Shown here in pieces: positions 30,062 to 38,493 of a stretch of DNA of 64,000 bases; position 1 is the first letter of the stretch, and each line of letters opens with the position of its first letter. Made by a program: the position numbers and the translations under genes. The notes under the pieces are model-generated. The model was not told the origin of the DNA and made no database searches. It saw nothing but the letters and a program-made list of their open reading frames with translations. Source of the DNA: an uncultured Prevotellaceae bacterium. GTDB lineage: Bacteria; Bacteroidota; Bacteroidia; Bacteroidales; Bacteroidaceae. The stretch lies in contig CACWNV010000014.1 in the NCBI GenBank assembly GCA_902762325.1, positions 44,124-108,123 on the forward strand, written 5' to 3'.

Positions 30062-30703
30062 ATGAAGAAAATCATCATTATTGACGGAGGTCCGAGAAAG
30101 AATTCCAATACGGCCTCGATGTTGCAGAAGTTTGCTGAAGGTGCAAGCTCTGTCAGCAACGATATTGAAGTGAAGACAGTTCGCCTTTATGGATTAGACT
30201 ATAAGGGCTGTATGTCGTGTATGGCTTGCAAGATAAAGGGAAAGGCTTCGAACGTCTGCAAGTTCAAGGATGCGCTGACTCCTGTTCTGGAAGAGATAGC
30301 AGGGGCTGACGGACTGGTGCTCGGCTCACCGATATACTTTGGTGACGTGACAGGACAGATGCGCACATTCTTAGAACGTCTGGCATTCCCCTGGCTTTCG
30401 TACAACGACTATAGCATGACGGCTCCAAAGCGTATGCCCGTGGTGCTGATGGAAACGATGAACGGGACACCGGAAAGGAACAACAGTCAGGGCTACGGCT
30501 CGATGGAATACTGCATTCAGGCTGCCCTCGGCGAACCTGAGCGTCTGATTGCCTACAATACTTATCAAGTGAAGAACTACGACCGCTTCGAACTTGCCAG
30601 TTTCTCTGAGGAAGCCAAGCGGCAGTGGCGTGACGAACATTGGGAACAGGACTTGCAAAAGGCATACGATGCAGGCAGACAGATGGCTGAGAAATTAGCA
30701 TAG
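30062..30703 (+). CDS. NADPH-dependent FMN reductase / iron-sulfur flavoprotein-like
   Basis: A cytoplasmic flavoprotein of 213 residues. N-terminal phosphate-binding loop DGGPRKNSNTASML, then a cysteine cluster (GCMSCMACKIKG...VCKF) that could hold an Fe-S cluster, as in the archaeal Isf group, and the flavin motif LVLGSPIYFGDVTGQMRTFLER. Length and motifs fit the NADPH-dependent FMN reductase family. It heads a run of three closely spaced plus-strand genes (10 and 32 bases apart). The electron acceptor is unknown. Confidence 0.9.
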   Translation: MKKIIIIDGGPRKNSNTASMLQKFAEGASSVSNDIEVKTVRLYGLDYKGCMSCMACKIKGKASNVCKFKDALTPVLEEIAGADGLVLGSPIYFGDVTGQMRTFLERLAFPWLSYNDYSMTAPKRMPVVLMETMNGTPERNNSQGYGSMEYCIQAALGEPERLIAYNTYQVKNYDRFELASFSEEAKRQWRDEHWEQDLQKAYDAGRQMAEKLA

Positions 30704-30712
30704 AGAACAGAC

Positions 30713-30985
30713 ATGATCAACGAAGTATTACAGAATTATCTGATTATTACCAATATTGTGACCTTCCTTGTCTATGGTCTTGACAAGTGGAAGGCGAAAA
30801 AGTCGAAATGGCGTATCAGGGAGGCCGCTCTGTTGGGACTGGCTGTGTTAGGCGGTAGTATAGGAGCCTGGCTGGGCATGAAGGTATGGCATCACAAGAC
30901 AATGCACAAGAAGTTCAGATATGGAATTCCGGCTATCATCATCATTCAATTGATACTAATAACAGGTTATCTGCTCCTAAGATGA
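30713..30985 (+). CDS. DUF1294 family small membrane protein
   Basis: A 90-residue inner-membrane protein with about three hydrophobic helices and the DUF1294 signature GLDKWKAKKSKWRIREAALL, followed by GGSIGAWLGMKVWHHKT and a K-rich segment. It starts 10 bases after the flavin reductase gene. Function unknown. Confidence 0.88.
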   Translation: MINEVLQNYLIITNIVTFLVYGLDKWKAKKSKWRIREAALLGLAVLGGSIGAWLGMKVWHHKTMHKKFRYGIPAIIIIQLILITGYLLLR

Positions 30986-31016
30986 ACAGAAAGGTCTTTT
31001 GTGACTATTATATAAT

Positions 31017-31613
31017 ATGAAAAAGATATTGTTCCTTCATGGCTTCTATGCCAGTGGCCAGTGCGTACCGGCTTTGGCATTACGCGAGTCGTTCGAGGGT
31101 AGGGCAGAGGTGCTTACACCCGACCTTCCGATGCACCCGAAAGAGGCAATCCGTTTTATCAGGGAACTGATTGACCGCGAGAAACCCGACCTGCTGATTG
31201 GCAACAGCTGCGGTTCGTTCTATGCTCAGATGATTGCCCCTGTTGTAGGCATACCCGCCATACTTGGCAATCCGCACTTCCGGATGACCGAGTTCCTTAG
31301 GCAGCGCATCGGAAACCATCAGTACAAGTCCCCAAGGAAGGACGGCAACCAGCATTTCGTTATCGACGAAGCCTTGATTGAAGAGTTTGCCGGACTGGAG
31401 GCAGTTCAGTTCAACTCCTGTAATCCCCAGTTCAAAGACCGCGTCTGGGGCTTGTTTGGTGAACAGGACACATTGGCGCATTTTGAACCTTTGTTCCTGG
31501 AACATTACAATAATAGTTTCCACTTCCCAGGAGGTCACACCCCGACTGCTGAGGAAGTTCATTCCTGGTATGTGCCGTTGGCTGAGAAGATGCTGATTGA
31601 GTGTAATAAATAA
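31017..31613 (+). CDS. YqiA/YcfP-like alpha/beta hydrolase (UPF0227)
   Basis: A cytoplasmic esterase-like protein of 198 residues. It shows the opening LFLHGFYASGQ, the modified nucleophile elbow LIGNSCGSFYAQ (GNSCGS instead of GxSxG) and a C-terminal catalytic His in FPGGHTPTAEE. Length and layout match the YqiA family. It probably shares a transcript with the two upstream genes. Confidence 0.85.
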   Translation: MKKILFLHGFYASGQCVPALALRESFEGRAEVLTPDLPMHPKEAIRFIRELIDREKPDLLIGNSCGSFYAQMIAPVVGIPAILGNPHFRMTEFLRQRIGNHQYKSPRKDGNQHFVIDEALIEEFAGLEAVQFNSCNPQFKDRVWGLFGEQDTLAHFEPLFLEHYNNSFHFPGGHTPTAEEVHSWYVPLAEKMLIECNK

Positions 31614-31626
31614 AAGCAATTTCATT

Positions 31627-32790
31627 ATGTTGACAGTTAAATTTTTCTTTCCATTGAAGATACGTAGAGTAATGCTTCTGATGAGTGTGCTCTGTTGTTG
31701 CATGACCGCAGTAGCACAGGAGTTCGTCGTACCGCAGACCAACATCAATGCTAAGGGTTATCCACATGTCTTTCCAGACAATAGTGTGGAGTTCAGAATC
31801 CGCTCCAACGACGATCTGAGCCAGATGACGGTCTCGCTTGACCCGTCTTGCCGTTTTAGCAAGCAGTCTGACGGTTCTTGGATGGCTCATACTAAGCCGT
31901 TGGTACCCGGCTTCCACTATTACTGGTTCCGTTTGGGCGGGATGGACATTTCCGACCCTGCCAGCAAGAGCTATTTCGGTTGTGGCAGGATGACCAGTGC
32001 CATCGACATACCAGAGGCTGGTTGCAGCTTCTACGACATCAAGGATGTACCGCACGGCAAGGTCTGCATCGTCACTTATTACTCCAAAGTGAGAAAGGCG
32101 TTTGCCACGATGTATGTATATACTCCTGCCAGCTATTCAGAAGGCAGCAGACGCTATCCGGTATTGTACCTCCAGCATGGGGGAGGTGAAGACGAGTCGG
32201 GATGGACATTCCAGGGTAAGACCGGCAATATACTCGATAACCTGATTGCTGAAGGGAAGTCCAAGGAGATGCTTGTTGTCATGTCGAATGGCAATATCAC
32301 GGTTCCCGGTGCTGGCTTCGGCTATTCCATACAGGGCATGAAGGGCTTTGAGGAAGAGCTGACGGAGGTAATCGTTCCCTTCGTTGACCAAACCTTCCGA
32401 ACGATTCCCGACAGACAAAGCCGTGCACTCGCAGGTCTTTCCATGGGAGGAGGTCAGTCGTTTTTCGTCGGTCTGCAGCATACGGAACTCTTCAGCCATA
32501 TCGGCGTGTTCAGTACAGGTGTCTTCGGAGGCATCCGCGAGACCAAGTCGTTCAATGCTGAGGAATCCATGCCCGGCCTTATCTCGAATCATGAGAAGTA
32601 CAACCAGTTGTTGAAGTTGTTCTACATCTCCGTCGGCACAGATGATCCGCGGTTGTCTTCAACCCGGAAAGCTGTCTCCGACATGCAACAGTCTGGACTT
32701 GCCATCACCTTCAACACGTTTCCAGGCGACCATGAGTGGCAGGTATGGCGAAAGTCACTCCACGACTTTGCCCCGAAACTGTTCAGATAA
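31627..32790 (+). CDS. Second CE1-type esterase with E-set domain
   Basis: Secreted esterase of 387 residues, paralogous to the one at 28606-29817: N-terminal immunoglobulin-like module (DNSVEFRIRSNDDLSQMTVS), LYLQHGGGEDESGW, nucleophile elbow AGLSMGGGQS and a late catalytic His in PGDHEWQVW. The ATG at 31627 is used; an alternative at 31672 gives a more compact signal peptide (MLLMSVLCCCMTAVAQ). It is 13 bases after the YqiA-like gene. The two esterases probably remove different acyl decorations from xylan-like polymers. Confidence 0.9.
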   Translation: MLTVKFFFPLKIRRVMLLMSVLCCCMTAVAQEFVVPQTNINAKGYPHVFPDNSVEFRIRSNDDLSQMTVSLDPSCRFSKQSDGSWMAHTKPLVPGFHYYWFRLGGMDISDPASKSYFGCGRMTSAIDIPEAGCSFYDIKDVPHGKVCIVTYYSKVRKAFATMYVYTPASYSEGSRRYPVLYLQHGGGEDESGWTFQGKTGNILDNLIAEGKSKEMLVVMSNGNITVPGAGFGYSIQGMKGFEEELTEVIVPFVDQTFRTIPDRQSRALAGLSMGGGQSFFVGLQHTELFSHIGVFSTGVFGGIRETKSFNAEESMPGLISNHEKYNQLLKLFYISVGTDDPRLSSTRKAVSDMQQSGLAITFNTFPGDHEWQVWRKSLHDFAPKLFR

Positions 32791-32929
32791 TGTGCTGTTT
32801 TTACGAATATCAGCTTTGTGGAAAACGATTAGTTTAGTACGGGATAAGCAACGTAATTCTCAGATATTGCGTCGGTTTGCATTTTCGTGTGTCTCGGAAA
32901 AACATACATAATCTGATATGTTTTGCATA

Positions 32930-32960
32930 GTTGAGGGTGCTTTGAGAAAGTATAACTTTG
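32930..32960 (+). promoter_or_regulatory. Candidate promoter of the decayed integrase
   Basis: GTTG (32930-32933), 19-base spacer and TAACTTTG (32953-32960), upstream of the recombinase remnant that begins near 33034. Confidence 0.5.
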
Positions 32961-33033
32961 CACCCCAAAACCCAGAGGCGCATGAAAAATGTGATTAAGA
33001 GAGCAATGCAAGCTTGCTTGCGGGTTGTCGAGC

Positions 33034-33470
33034 ATGAACATCTTATCTAAAGTGAGCAAACTCAAGGTGTTGCTCTACCTCAAATAGAGCGGATTAGACA
33101 AGAATGCGGTGAGCACCAACTTTCGTTGAAAAGCTCCCATCATTGGACGCATTACCCTCAACAACTCGATGGCGCAATTCTCATGCAAACTGACGTGTAA
33201 CCTCAAGTTCTTACGACTATCTTGTCAAGCGTAATGTGGACATTAGCGCCACCACTGTCAAGGAGATGATGTAGGTATGTGTTGACGGACTGGTCACTCT
33301 CCAACAAGTATTCGACAGCATGTTAGAGGAAACGAAGAACCGAGTAGGTATAGATTGCAAAGCCTGCTACTTACCGTAATATCAAGCAAGTCAAGGACTC
33401 CATTGCTAACTATATCTCTTCTAAATATGGTACAGCTGATATGTTAGTAGTTGTCTTGAGTTAGAATCTC
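33034..33470 (+). pseudogene. Decayed tyrosine recombinase (Bacteroidetes integrase type), N-terminal part
   Basis: Read from the ATG at 33034, the first frame gives KLKVLLYLK, a stop, then KAPIIGRITLNNSMAQFSCKL after a second stop. This pattern (KVLFYLKRN...PVMGRITINGTIAQFSCKL) is the N-terminus of the common Bacteroidales integrases. Further on, fragments such as FDSMLEETKNRVGIDCKAC and YRNIKQVKDSIANYISSKYG match the SAM-like core-binding domain. Several stops and frame changes make it non-functional, and the catalytic domain is missing. It marks the left edge of the accessory island that follows. The rest of the 32.8-33.5 kb gap holds nothing else recognisable. Confidence 0.75.
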
Positions 33471-33486
33471 TGTATAGAAAATGTGG

Positions 33487-34344
33487 TTAGCTAATTCCAA
33501 GCATATCAGCAACAGCGTGTTGTGAAAAGATGTGGAAGTGTTCGGGGCTGTTGGCCTTTTGCTTGATAGCTTTTTCTTTCTTTTTTGAACCAACTTCTTT
33601 CCCAACAATTAGGGCATTAGTCTTACCACTAATGCTGCCTGTGACTTTGGCACCAATATCCTCAAGCCTCTTCTTTATAGCATCACGATATTCTGATTCT
33701 CCAGAGATAACACATGTATTTCCACAAAAAGAATAATCGGCTAAGAGGTCATCCTCTAATTTCAAGCCCTCTATTGACACTGTTTGGTATTTTGTGCTTC
33801 CTGAATGAGATTTCTCTTTTGAGGGAATATAATCTGACTTGATGTGTTGACTTACGTCTGTTCCTGCTTGAATATGATTGAATAGTTCCGCAGTATGGCG
33901 AGCATCTTCTAATGCATGATGATGGTTTGGGAGTGATATGCCAAAAGCAGTCTTATATGACATTTCCAGCCCCTGGTGCGTAATGTCATATGTGTCTATG
34001 AACTTGTTATACAAACCTTTTATTCCATCAGCTTGTTCATTATAATATATATAGTTAAGGTCAGCCCCTTTATTATGACAAACAAGAAGCAAGCCTCCAA
34101 TAAATTCTTTCATATCAGAATACACATCCTTAAAAGTCGGAGAACTCTTTAGGACAGAATCTGTAATGTGCTTTAACGTTGTTTTTCCAAACAAGTTTCG
34201 AGACAAACCAGCTTTAGGGTTGATATATGTATGATATTCCGTACACTTACCATCTATAATCTTTACCATGCCTATCTCGCAAAGAGAAAGTGGACTTTCG
34301 TCAAGTTTCTCGATGTCTATGGCTACAAAATCAACATTTTTCAT
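33487..34344 (-). CDS. DEDDh exonuclease domain fused to BRCT domain
   Basis: A 285-residue protein resembling the DNA polymerase III epsilon/RNase T exonuclease fold followed by BRCT. DEDDh residues are visible: D10 and E12 in FVAIDIEKL, D in LLVCHNKGADL, and the H/D pair in NHHHALEDARHTAEL. The C-terminal 95 residues match BRCT modules (GNTCVISGESEYRDAI, GAKVTGSISGKTNALIVGK with GSKKKEKA). Such fusions are usually linked to DNA repair or accessory elements. It is the last gene of a leftward group in the island. Its function in the element is not known. Confidence 0.88.
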   Translation of the reverse strand: MKNVDFVAIDIEKLDESPLSLCEIGMVKIIDGKCTEYHTYINPKAGLSRNLFGKTTLKHITDSVLKSSPTFKDVYSDMKEFIGGLLLVCHNKGADLNYIYYNEQADGIKGLYNKFIDTYDITHQGLEMSYKTAFGISLPNHHHALEDARHTAELFNHIQAGTDVSQHIKSDYIPSKEKSHSGSTKYQTVSIEGLKLEDDLLADYSFCGNTCVISGESEYRDAIKKRLEDIGAKVTGSISGKTNALIVGKEVGSKKKEKAIKQKANSPEHFHIFSQHAVADMLGIS

Positions 34345-34350
34345 AAGTTA

Positions 34351-34455
34351 TCAATTATTTTCAAGAATATTATCTAACGTTTCTTCTAAATCAATGCCTA
34401 AATCTATTATCAAAGAATTGGCAGCCCCTACATGGTCAAACGTATCAGAGGTCAT
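34351..34455 (-). CDS. Possible 34-residue ORF
   Basis: An ATG at 34455 overlaps the end of the secreted-protein gene, and the frame stops 6 bases before the exonuclease gene. The product is acidic and helical (NSLIIDLGIDLEETLDNIL). The tight spacing on both sides suggests a real coupled small gene, but no homologue is recognised. Confidence 0.3.
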   Translation of the reverse strand: MTSDTFDHVGAANSLIIDLGIDLEETLDNILENN

Positions 34456-34996
34456 CAGTATGCTTCTTTTCCTCTTTGGCAAATCCTTCCATGTCAGTAT
34501 AGCCAACAACCAATTCGCTTTCATAAGTGTCATCGCCCTCGAATACTATCAAATCTATAAATCCGAGCATGTCATCATCATCATCAATAATCAACGTATG
34601 TAACGATTCATGTCCATCTGTACTTTTTATCTTAGTATTTGAGTTCTTGTATTTTCTTAGAAGATTCCTTTTAATCTCTTTATATGCATTGTCCGCACTC
34701 GATTCATAAACAAAATCGATAGAAACTCTGACTTTATAGATAGTCTTGTCATCAGGGAAATAATACGCCTTCAAAGAACACTCATGCCCAGAGAATCTTC
34801 CCCTAAAAGATCTTTCGCCTACTGGGAGATGTTTATTCTCTTTCGTGTCTAAACGATAATTCTTGGAAAGTAGCTTTTGTTGGAACGTGTTAATACTTCC
34901 TGTTATGGGGATTCCCATAATAGTAAGATGTTTGGTTTGACCATAGGATAGAATGGTCATCAAGCACAACAGAAGAATAAGATAAGTTTTTTTCAT
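34445..34996 (-). CDS. Secreted protein of unknown function
   Basis: A 183-residue protein with a signal peptide (cut near LSYGQ). The mature part is mixed alpha/beta with an acidic cluster (IIDDDDDMLG). I recognise no family. It lies within the island between the second secreted unknown and the exonuclease-BRCT gene, all on the minus strand. Base use is A/T-rich compared with the core genes. Confidence 0.68.
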   Translation of the reverse strand: MKKTYLILLLCLMTILSYGQTKHLTIMGIPITGSINTFQQKLLSKNYRLDTKENKHLPVGERSFRGRFSGHECSLKAYYFPDDKTIYKVRVSIDFVYESSADNAYKEIKRNLLRKYKNSNTKIKSTDGHESLHTLIIDDDDDMLGFIDLIVFEGDDTYESELVVGYTDMEGFAKEEKKHTDDL

Positions 34997-35031
34997 ATAT
35001 CAAACGTGTATAATTTTCTGTTTTGTTTTAA

Positions 35032-35607
35032 TTATTTCTTTCTAACTGGTATTTTTGTTCCTCTTTTCTGAGTAGTTCCTTTAGATTTCGCTCTGGATTC
35101 GGCCAGCTTTTGAGATAAAAGCGTAGGCAGTTTGATATCAAAATCTGTACCCCCATATTTAGGAATTATGAAACGAACATTACCCTTATTATTGCGAATC
35201 CAATTTAATACTTTTTTAATTGCTCCGCTACCCTGATAGCCAAAATCTGTATTAAAGTAAGCTTGCGCGAAATTTGGAGAGTCTTCGGATACATTAATTT
35301 TAACATTTTCCTTTTCTACCAAGTCCCCATTTTCACCATACATACCAACAATCCCATCTACAACATAATACTCCTTATAACGCTTATAATCAAAAATACC
35401 CTTTCTCAACGTAATAGTAAGAAGGTCTTTGTCGTCAATAATTATAACTGAACAAATATTCGGGATGTCTACATAATGAAGATTTGTGGCAGGTAATCCT
35501 TTTAACTCGTCTGCATCCTCATGATGTTTCACCCAACATTGGGCAGAGCTGGATAATATCACACAAATTAATGATAGCAACAAAATAAATCTCTTCATAC
35601 TTTTCAT
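35032..35607 (-). CDS. Secreted protein of unknown function with basic tail
   Basis: A 191-residue protein. The start may be at 35607 or at the second ATG, 35598 (MKRFILLLSLICVILSSSAQ). After the signal peptide there is no recognised domain. The last 30 residues are strongly basic and low-complexity (AESRAKSKGTTQKRGTKIP). It lies directly downstream of the structured RNA gene on the same strand. Function unknown. Confidence 0.66.
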   Translation of the reverse strand: MKSMKRFILLLSLICVILSSSAQCWVKHHEDADELKGLPATNLHYVDIPNICSVIIIDDKDLLTITLRKGIFDYKRYKEYYVVDGIVGMYGENGDLVEKENVKINVSEDSPNFAQAYFNTDFGYQGSGAIKKVLNWIRNNKGNVRFIIPKYGGTDFDIKLPTLLSQKLAESRAKSKGTTQKRGTKIPVRKK

Positions 35608-35651
35608 TTTTAAAGGTTAGATGTTTAATATCATAGTTCCCATTATATGAC

Positions 35652-35880
35652 AAAAAACGTGAGCAATCTACTTCGCTTACGTTGTTCGAGGTATTGGGGA
35701 TAACCTATCAATCTTAAACGAGTAAATGCCCACGCCGAGTGGCGTGAACTATCTACTTCAGTTCTTGATTGATTGTCGTCTAATTCCCCAATTATCGAAC
35801 AACAAGAATCAAAAGTGGACGTTCAGTCTTATGTCCTATTGTCTTTTATCTATTCATACGCATATACTTTTTTTTAACAT
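35652..35880 (-). ncRNA. Structured RNA, copy 1 of a two-copy family
   Basis: Read leftwards from the -7 box at 35886-35893, about 230 nt fold into a rod: GTTGTTCGA (35795-35803) pairs with TCGAACAAC (35681-35689), TTGGGGA (from 35785-35792) with TCCCCAA (35693-35700) and GATTGAT-type arms (35767-35773 with 35707-35713). An apical hairpin CACGCC-ACTC-GGCGTG (35731-35746) follows the pairing. The 3' end is a terminator: GCTCACGTT-type stem (35656-35664 with 35675-35683) then six U residues (35652-35657). The same order of elements, with matching sequence blocks, is found at 52529-52762. The rod shape recalls 6S RNA, but I cannot assign a family. Confidence 0.72.
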
Positions 35881-35885
35881 GTCTG

Positions 35886-35893
35886 CAAAGATA
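35886..35893 (-). promoter_or_regulatory. -7 promoter element of structured RNA copy 1
   Basis: TATCTTTG on the minus strand, placing transcription start near 35880. No good -33 element is visible. Confidence 0.55.
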
Positions 35894-35933
35894 CAATATT
35901 ATTTAAATATAATCTCATATTTAAAGGAATCAT

Positions 35934-36680
35934 TTACAAGATAGGCTTAAAGTCTTCTTCGATAATCTCTAAAATGATTCTTCCATCATCATCTATATGC
36001 TGTCGTTTCTCTTTAACCTTAGTCCATACATTACAAAACGCTTGCTGAATAGGGGCGACTTCTCGATGCTTATTCTGCAAGAAGAATTTCTCCACGATAT
36101 TTTTCCAATAATACATTTTTTCTGCCAAAGCATTCCAGTCGTTTGATTCCACAAATGTCATCAAATTGCTTTCTATGTCCTCAGCAGAGTATAAATAGCT
36201 GTATTCTTTCTGCAAATCCTTTTCATCAAGGACTATATCATTGAACTCTTCCACAGAATATGCATAGAGATGACGGGCATTGCCTTTTTGTTCTCTCCAC
36301 GATGAGAACGTATGGCGAGCCTGATGAATGAATTTCTTGTCGAACAGGAACCACACATTTGTTTCTACTGCGCAATCATTACCCAAATGTTTTTTTGTAC
36401 CAGCAATTTTTTCTTCATGCAACTTTTTGCTTAAACTTTCCCTGTTCTCGTAATCCATTCGGAGTTCTAAAAGCAAGAGCCTTTTATTGCTCGTGCGGTT
36501 ATTGGAATAATCACCAATGCCAATAATGGTGTCAACAGACTTGTCTGATGTTCCAACAAGTTTGTCGCCGTCAAGGCACTTAATGGAAGTGTTGAATTTG
36601 TATCGGGATGGGTAGTCTTTGTCTGATACTTCTTGTAACGTGCTGCCAACCTCAGCATACAAGCGATGACCCTCTACCAT
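35934..36680 (-). CDS. Partner protein of the AAA ATPase, possible nuclease-like effector
   Basis: An unrecognised protein of about 248 residues. The ATG at 36680 lies 4 bases after the ATPase stop and is preferred; an alternative ATG at 36707 would overlap it by 23 bases. A segment with TIIGIGDYSNN followed by a hydrophobic strand LLLLELRMDY could be the D...ExK-like core of a restriction-nuclease fold with Arg in place of Lys; this is speculative. The C-terminal half is helical and charged. Its strict coupling to the ATPase suggests a two-component ATPase-effector system, as in many phage-defence modules. Confidence 0.7.
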   Translation of the reverse strand: MVEGHRLYAEVGSTLQEVSDKDYPSRYKFNTSIKCLDGDKLVGTSDKSVDTIIGIGDYSNNRTSNKRLLLLELRMDYENRESLSKKLHEEKIAGTKKHLGNDCAVETNVWFLFDKKFIHQARHTFSSWREQKGNARHLYAYSVEEFNDIVLDEKDLQKEYSYLYSAEDIESNLMTFVESNDWNALAEKMYYWKNIVEKFFLQNKHREVAPIQQAFCNVWTKVKEKRQHIDDDGRIILEIIEEDFKPIL

Positions 36681-36684
36681 GGAA

Positions 36685-38004
36685 TTAGCGAACACTGTTA
36701 GCGCCATACATTTCTATTTTTGTTAATGCCATATTGAATGACTCAAAGATTGATTCAATGTCCGTTCCTAAGTGTTTATATGTATAGGTCTCGGTGTCTT
36801 CATTTGGCTCTGCAAGATAGAAGTTGGTGTTGTCAAGCGTACCCTCAGCTTCTGAAACATAACGAATTGCAGAAACCATGTCTGGGTCGTGACTGGCTAT
36901 CATGATTTTCAGACCGATTTCTTTGTTTAGCAAAACGAGCAATCGAGCAAACTCAACAATCCACTGGGGATGGAGGTGGGCTTCTGGCTCATCGATAATC
37001 AGAATTGTACGATTCGTTAGATAACCTTTTCGAAGCAGTTGCTCAATATAGGCAAAGGTCTTGATGCCTGTAGCAGCATTTTCCAACTTGATAGTCAGAT
37101 TGTCACTCTTTCTTGTGTAGAATAGTTCTTTCTGGCCAAACACGTCCTTTTTCTCTACCACTTCACCACCAGTTATCAGTGTTATGCGTTTTAGCATTTT
37201 CTTTGCTTCACGGCTGATATCAATGTTCTCATCCTGATTCTTCAGCATAAAGAGTAATTCATTCCAAAAATGATTTGAAGAGTCTGTTATACTAAGTGCC
37301 ATTGGGGTATCAATGTAGATTGCATCATCCAATCCGAGTAAAGAACCGATTTTCCTGTCAGTGAGTATTTCCACACCATCTTCCTGAAAAGAAACGCTAT
37401 TTGGTCGATCTGTTTCGTGATATTCTTTCCGTATCATTTCATAGAACTTATAAATAGGGCGTTTATTTTGAAAAAGAAGAAAGTTGTCCTTTTCAGACAA
37501 ACCTATCTTTGTCCTTTCTTCAAAAAAACGCTTTATCCATAAGTCATCAGACTTATTGGATATCCTCTCAACATGAAGGAAGTAAGAGATACGTGTCAAT
37601 GCGTTTTGACTCATGGTAGGCAGATCCTTCTTCAACTCTTCACAGAACTGCTTAGTTGCAACAGTGTAGATGTTTAATACTTCGTCGGCCGTCTCAATAC
37701 CATTATATTTAATATTTAATATCGACTTCTCAGCTTTATTAAACACATCTAATTCATCGTTTGATTCTGCAAATTCCTTTTTCGCTATCTCATATTTCCT
37801 AATCTCATTACCGAGAATCTTTTGATACTCTTCAAAACGGTTCTTTTCATAAATATTAGAGATATTTACGATGTAATACAACCATCTTGCCAAAGTGCTT
37901 TTACCTGCCCCATTGACACCAGCCAAAACGGTTATGCCATTGATGGCAATATCGGCTTTCCCAATTGCATGGTACTGTTCTATTTTATATTTGTAATTAC
38001 TCAT
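36685..38004 (-). CDS. AAA ATPase of the SMC/ABC-like group (OLD/AAA_15-type)
   Basis: A cytoplasmic ATPase of 439 residues. Walker A GVNGAGKSTLARWLYY near residue 30; helical insert of about 250 residues; signature region ENAATGIKTFAYIEQLL; Walker B TILIIDEPEAHLHPQWI; and the H-loop IMIASHDPDMV. This is the architecture of overcoming-lysogenization-like and RloC/PARIS-type ATPases, but there is no TOPRIM or HNH domain fused. It is the first gene of the pair and is preceded by TAACTTTG (reverse of 38024-38031). Role in defence is inferred from domain type and island context. Confidence 0.9.
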   Translation of the reverse strand: MSNYKYKIEQYHAIGKADIAINGITVLAGVNGAGKSTLARWLYYIVNISNIYEKNRFEEYQKILGNEIRKYEIAKKEFAESNDELDVFNKAEKSILNIKYNGIETADEVLNIYTVATKQFCEELKKDLPTMSQNALTRISYFLHVERISNKSDDLWIKRFFEERTKIGLSEKDNFLLFQNKRPIYKFYEMIRKEYHETDRPNSVSFQEDGVEILTDRKIGSLLGLDDAIYIDTPMALSITDSSNHFWNELLFMLKNQDENIDISREAKKMLKRITLITGGEVVEKKDVFGQKELFYTRKSDNLTIKLENAATGIKTFAYIEQLLRKGYLTNRTILIIDEPEAHLHPQWIVEFARLLVLLNKEIGLKIMIASHDPDMVSAIRYVSEAEGTLDNTNFYLAEPNEDTETYTYKHLGTDIESIFESFNMALTKIEMYGANSVR

Positions 38005-38090
38005 AAAATTTAGGTTTTGCTTACAAAGTTACGAATTTTCCATGATATTGTTGTTGCTTTTATAAAAAAGTTATATTTATTTTGCTTTAA

Positions 38091-38309
38091 TCTTATCTCA
38101 TCAAGCAATTCCCGAAAGAGGATGATATCATCTCCTGCGTGTCGGTACTGGCCAATGTGGAGGGTGAGCATCTGGTTGTTGGTGTCGTAGATAAAACGCT
38201 CACCGAAGAACAGAAGATAAGAAAGATTGGCAACATGTTGTCTGCATTGAAGAAGAAAGGCACCATTATATTAACCGAAAAGAAGAAGTGGGTTTTAGTC
38301 GAAGTTTAG
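38091..38309 (+). pseudogene. 3' remnant of a winged-helix or AlbA/RecG-like protein gene
   Basis: An open frame without a start codon runs from the stop at 38088-38090 to a stop at 38307-38309. It codes about 72 residues, including LTEEQKIRKIGNMLSALKKK and GTIILTEKKKWVLVEV. The pattern resembles the C-terminal winged-helix tail of Bacteroidales AlbA-domain (RecG-like) putative DNA-binding proteins, recalled from memory. The 5' part is missing exactly where the island ATPase transcript begins, suggesting that the island replaced or interrupted it. Confidence 0.5.
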
Positions 38310-38353
38310 TCAAACTAATGATTGTATCTCCAAGCTTCGTTTTTTAGACATTG

Positions 38354-38426
38354 AAAAAAGTTCAACTGTTCGTTTGGTGTTTAGCAGAAATGATGCTAAA
38401 GTGAACGAACAGTTGAACAGTTTTTT
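38354..38426. terminator. Long hairpin terminator
   Basis: GTTCAACTGTTCGTT (38360-38374) pairs with AACGAACAGTTGAAC (38404-38418), and the inner TTTAGCA (38380-38386) with TGCTAAA (38394-38400). A run of A residues precedes and of T residues follows. It separates the island remnant from the convergent surface-protein gene. Confidence 0.9.
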
Positions 38427-38493
38427 ATGAGTAGGGTTGCGAATTGATAGAATCAAAATGCAACATTGCTACGATAATCTTTTGAATTGTCTG

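Noticed and set aside
31080-31748. 222-residue minus-strand frame over the YqiA-like gene
   Set aside because: Antisense to a gene with clear hydrolase motifs; no recognisable domain.
35652-35880. Retron-type ncRNA or IS200/605-type element end
   Set aside because: No reverse transcriptase, TnpA, TnpB or IscB gene lies anywhere near either copy.
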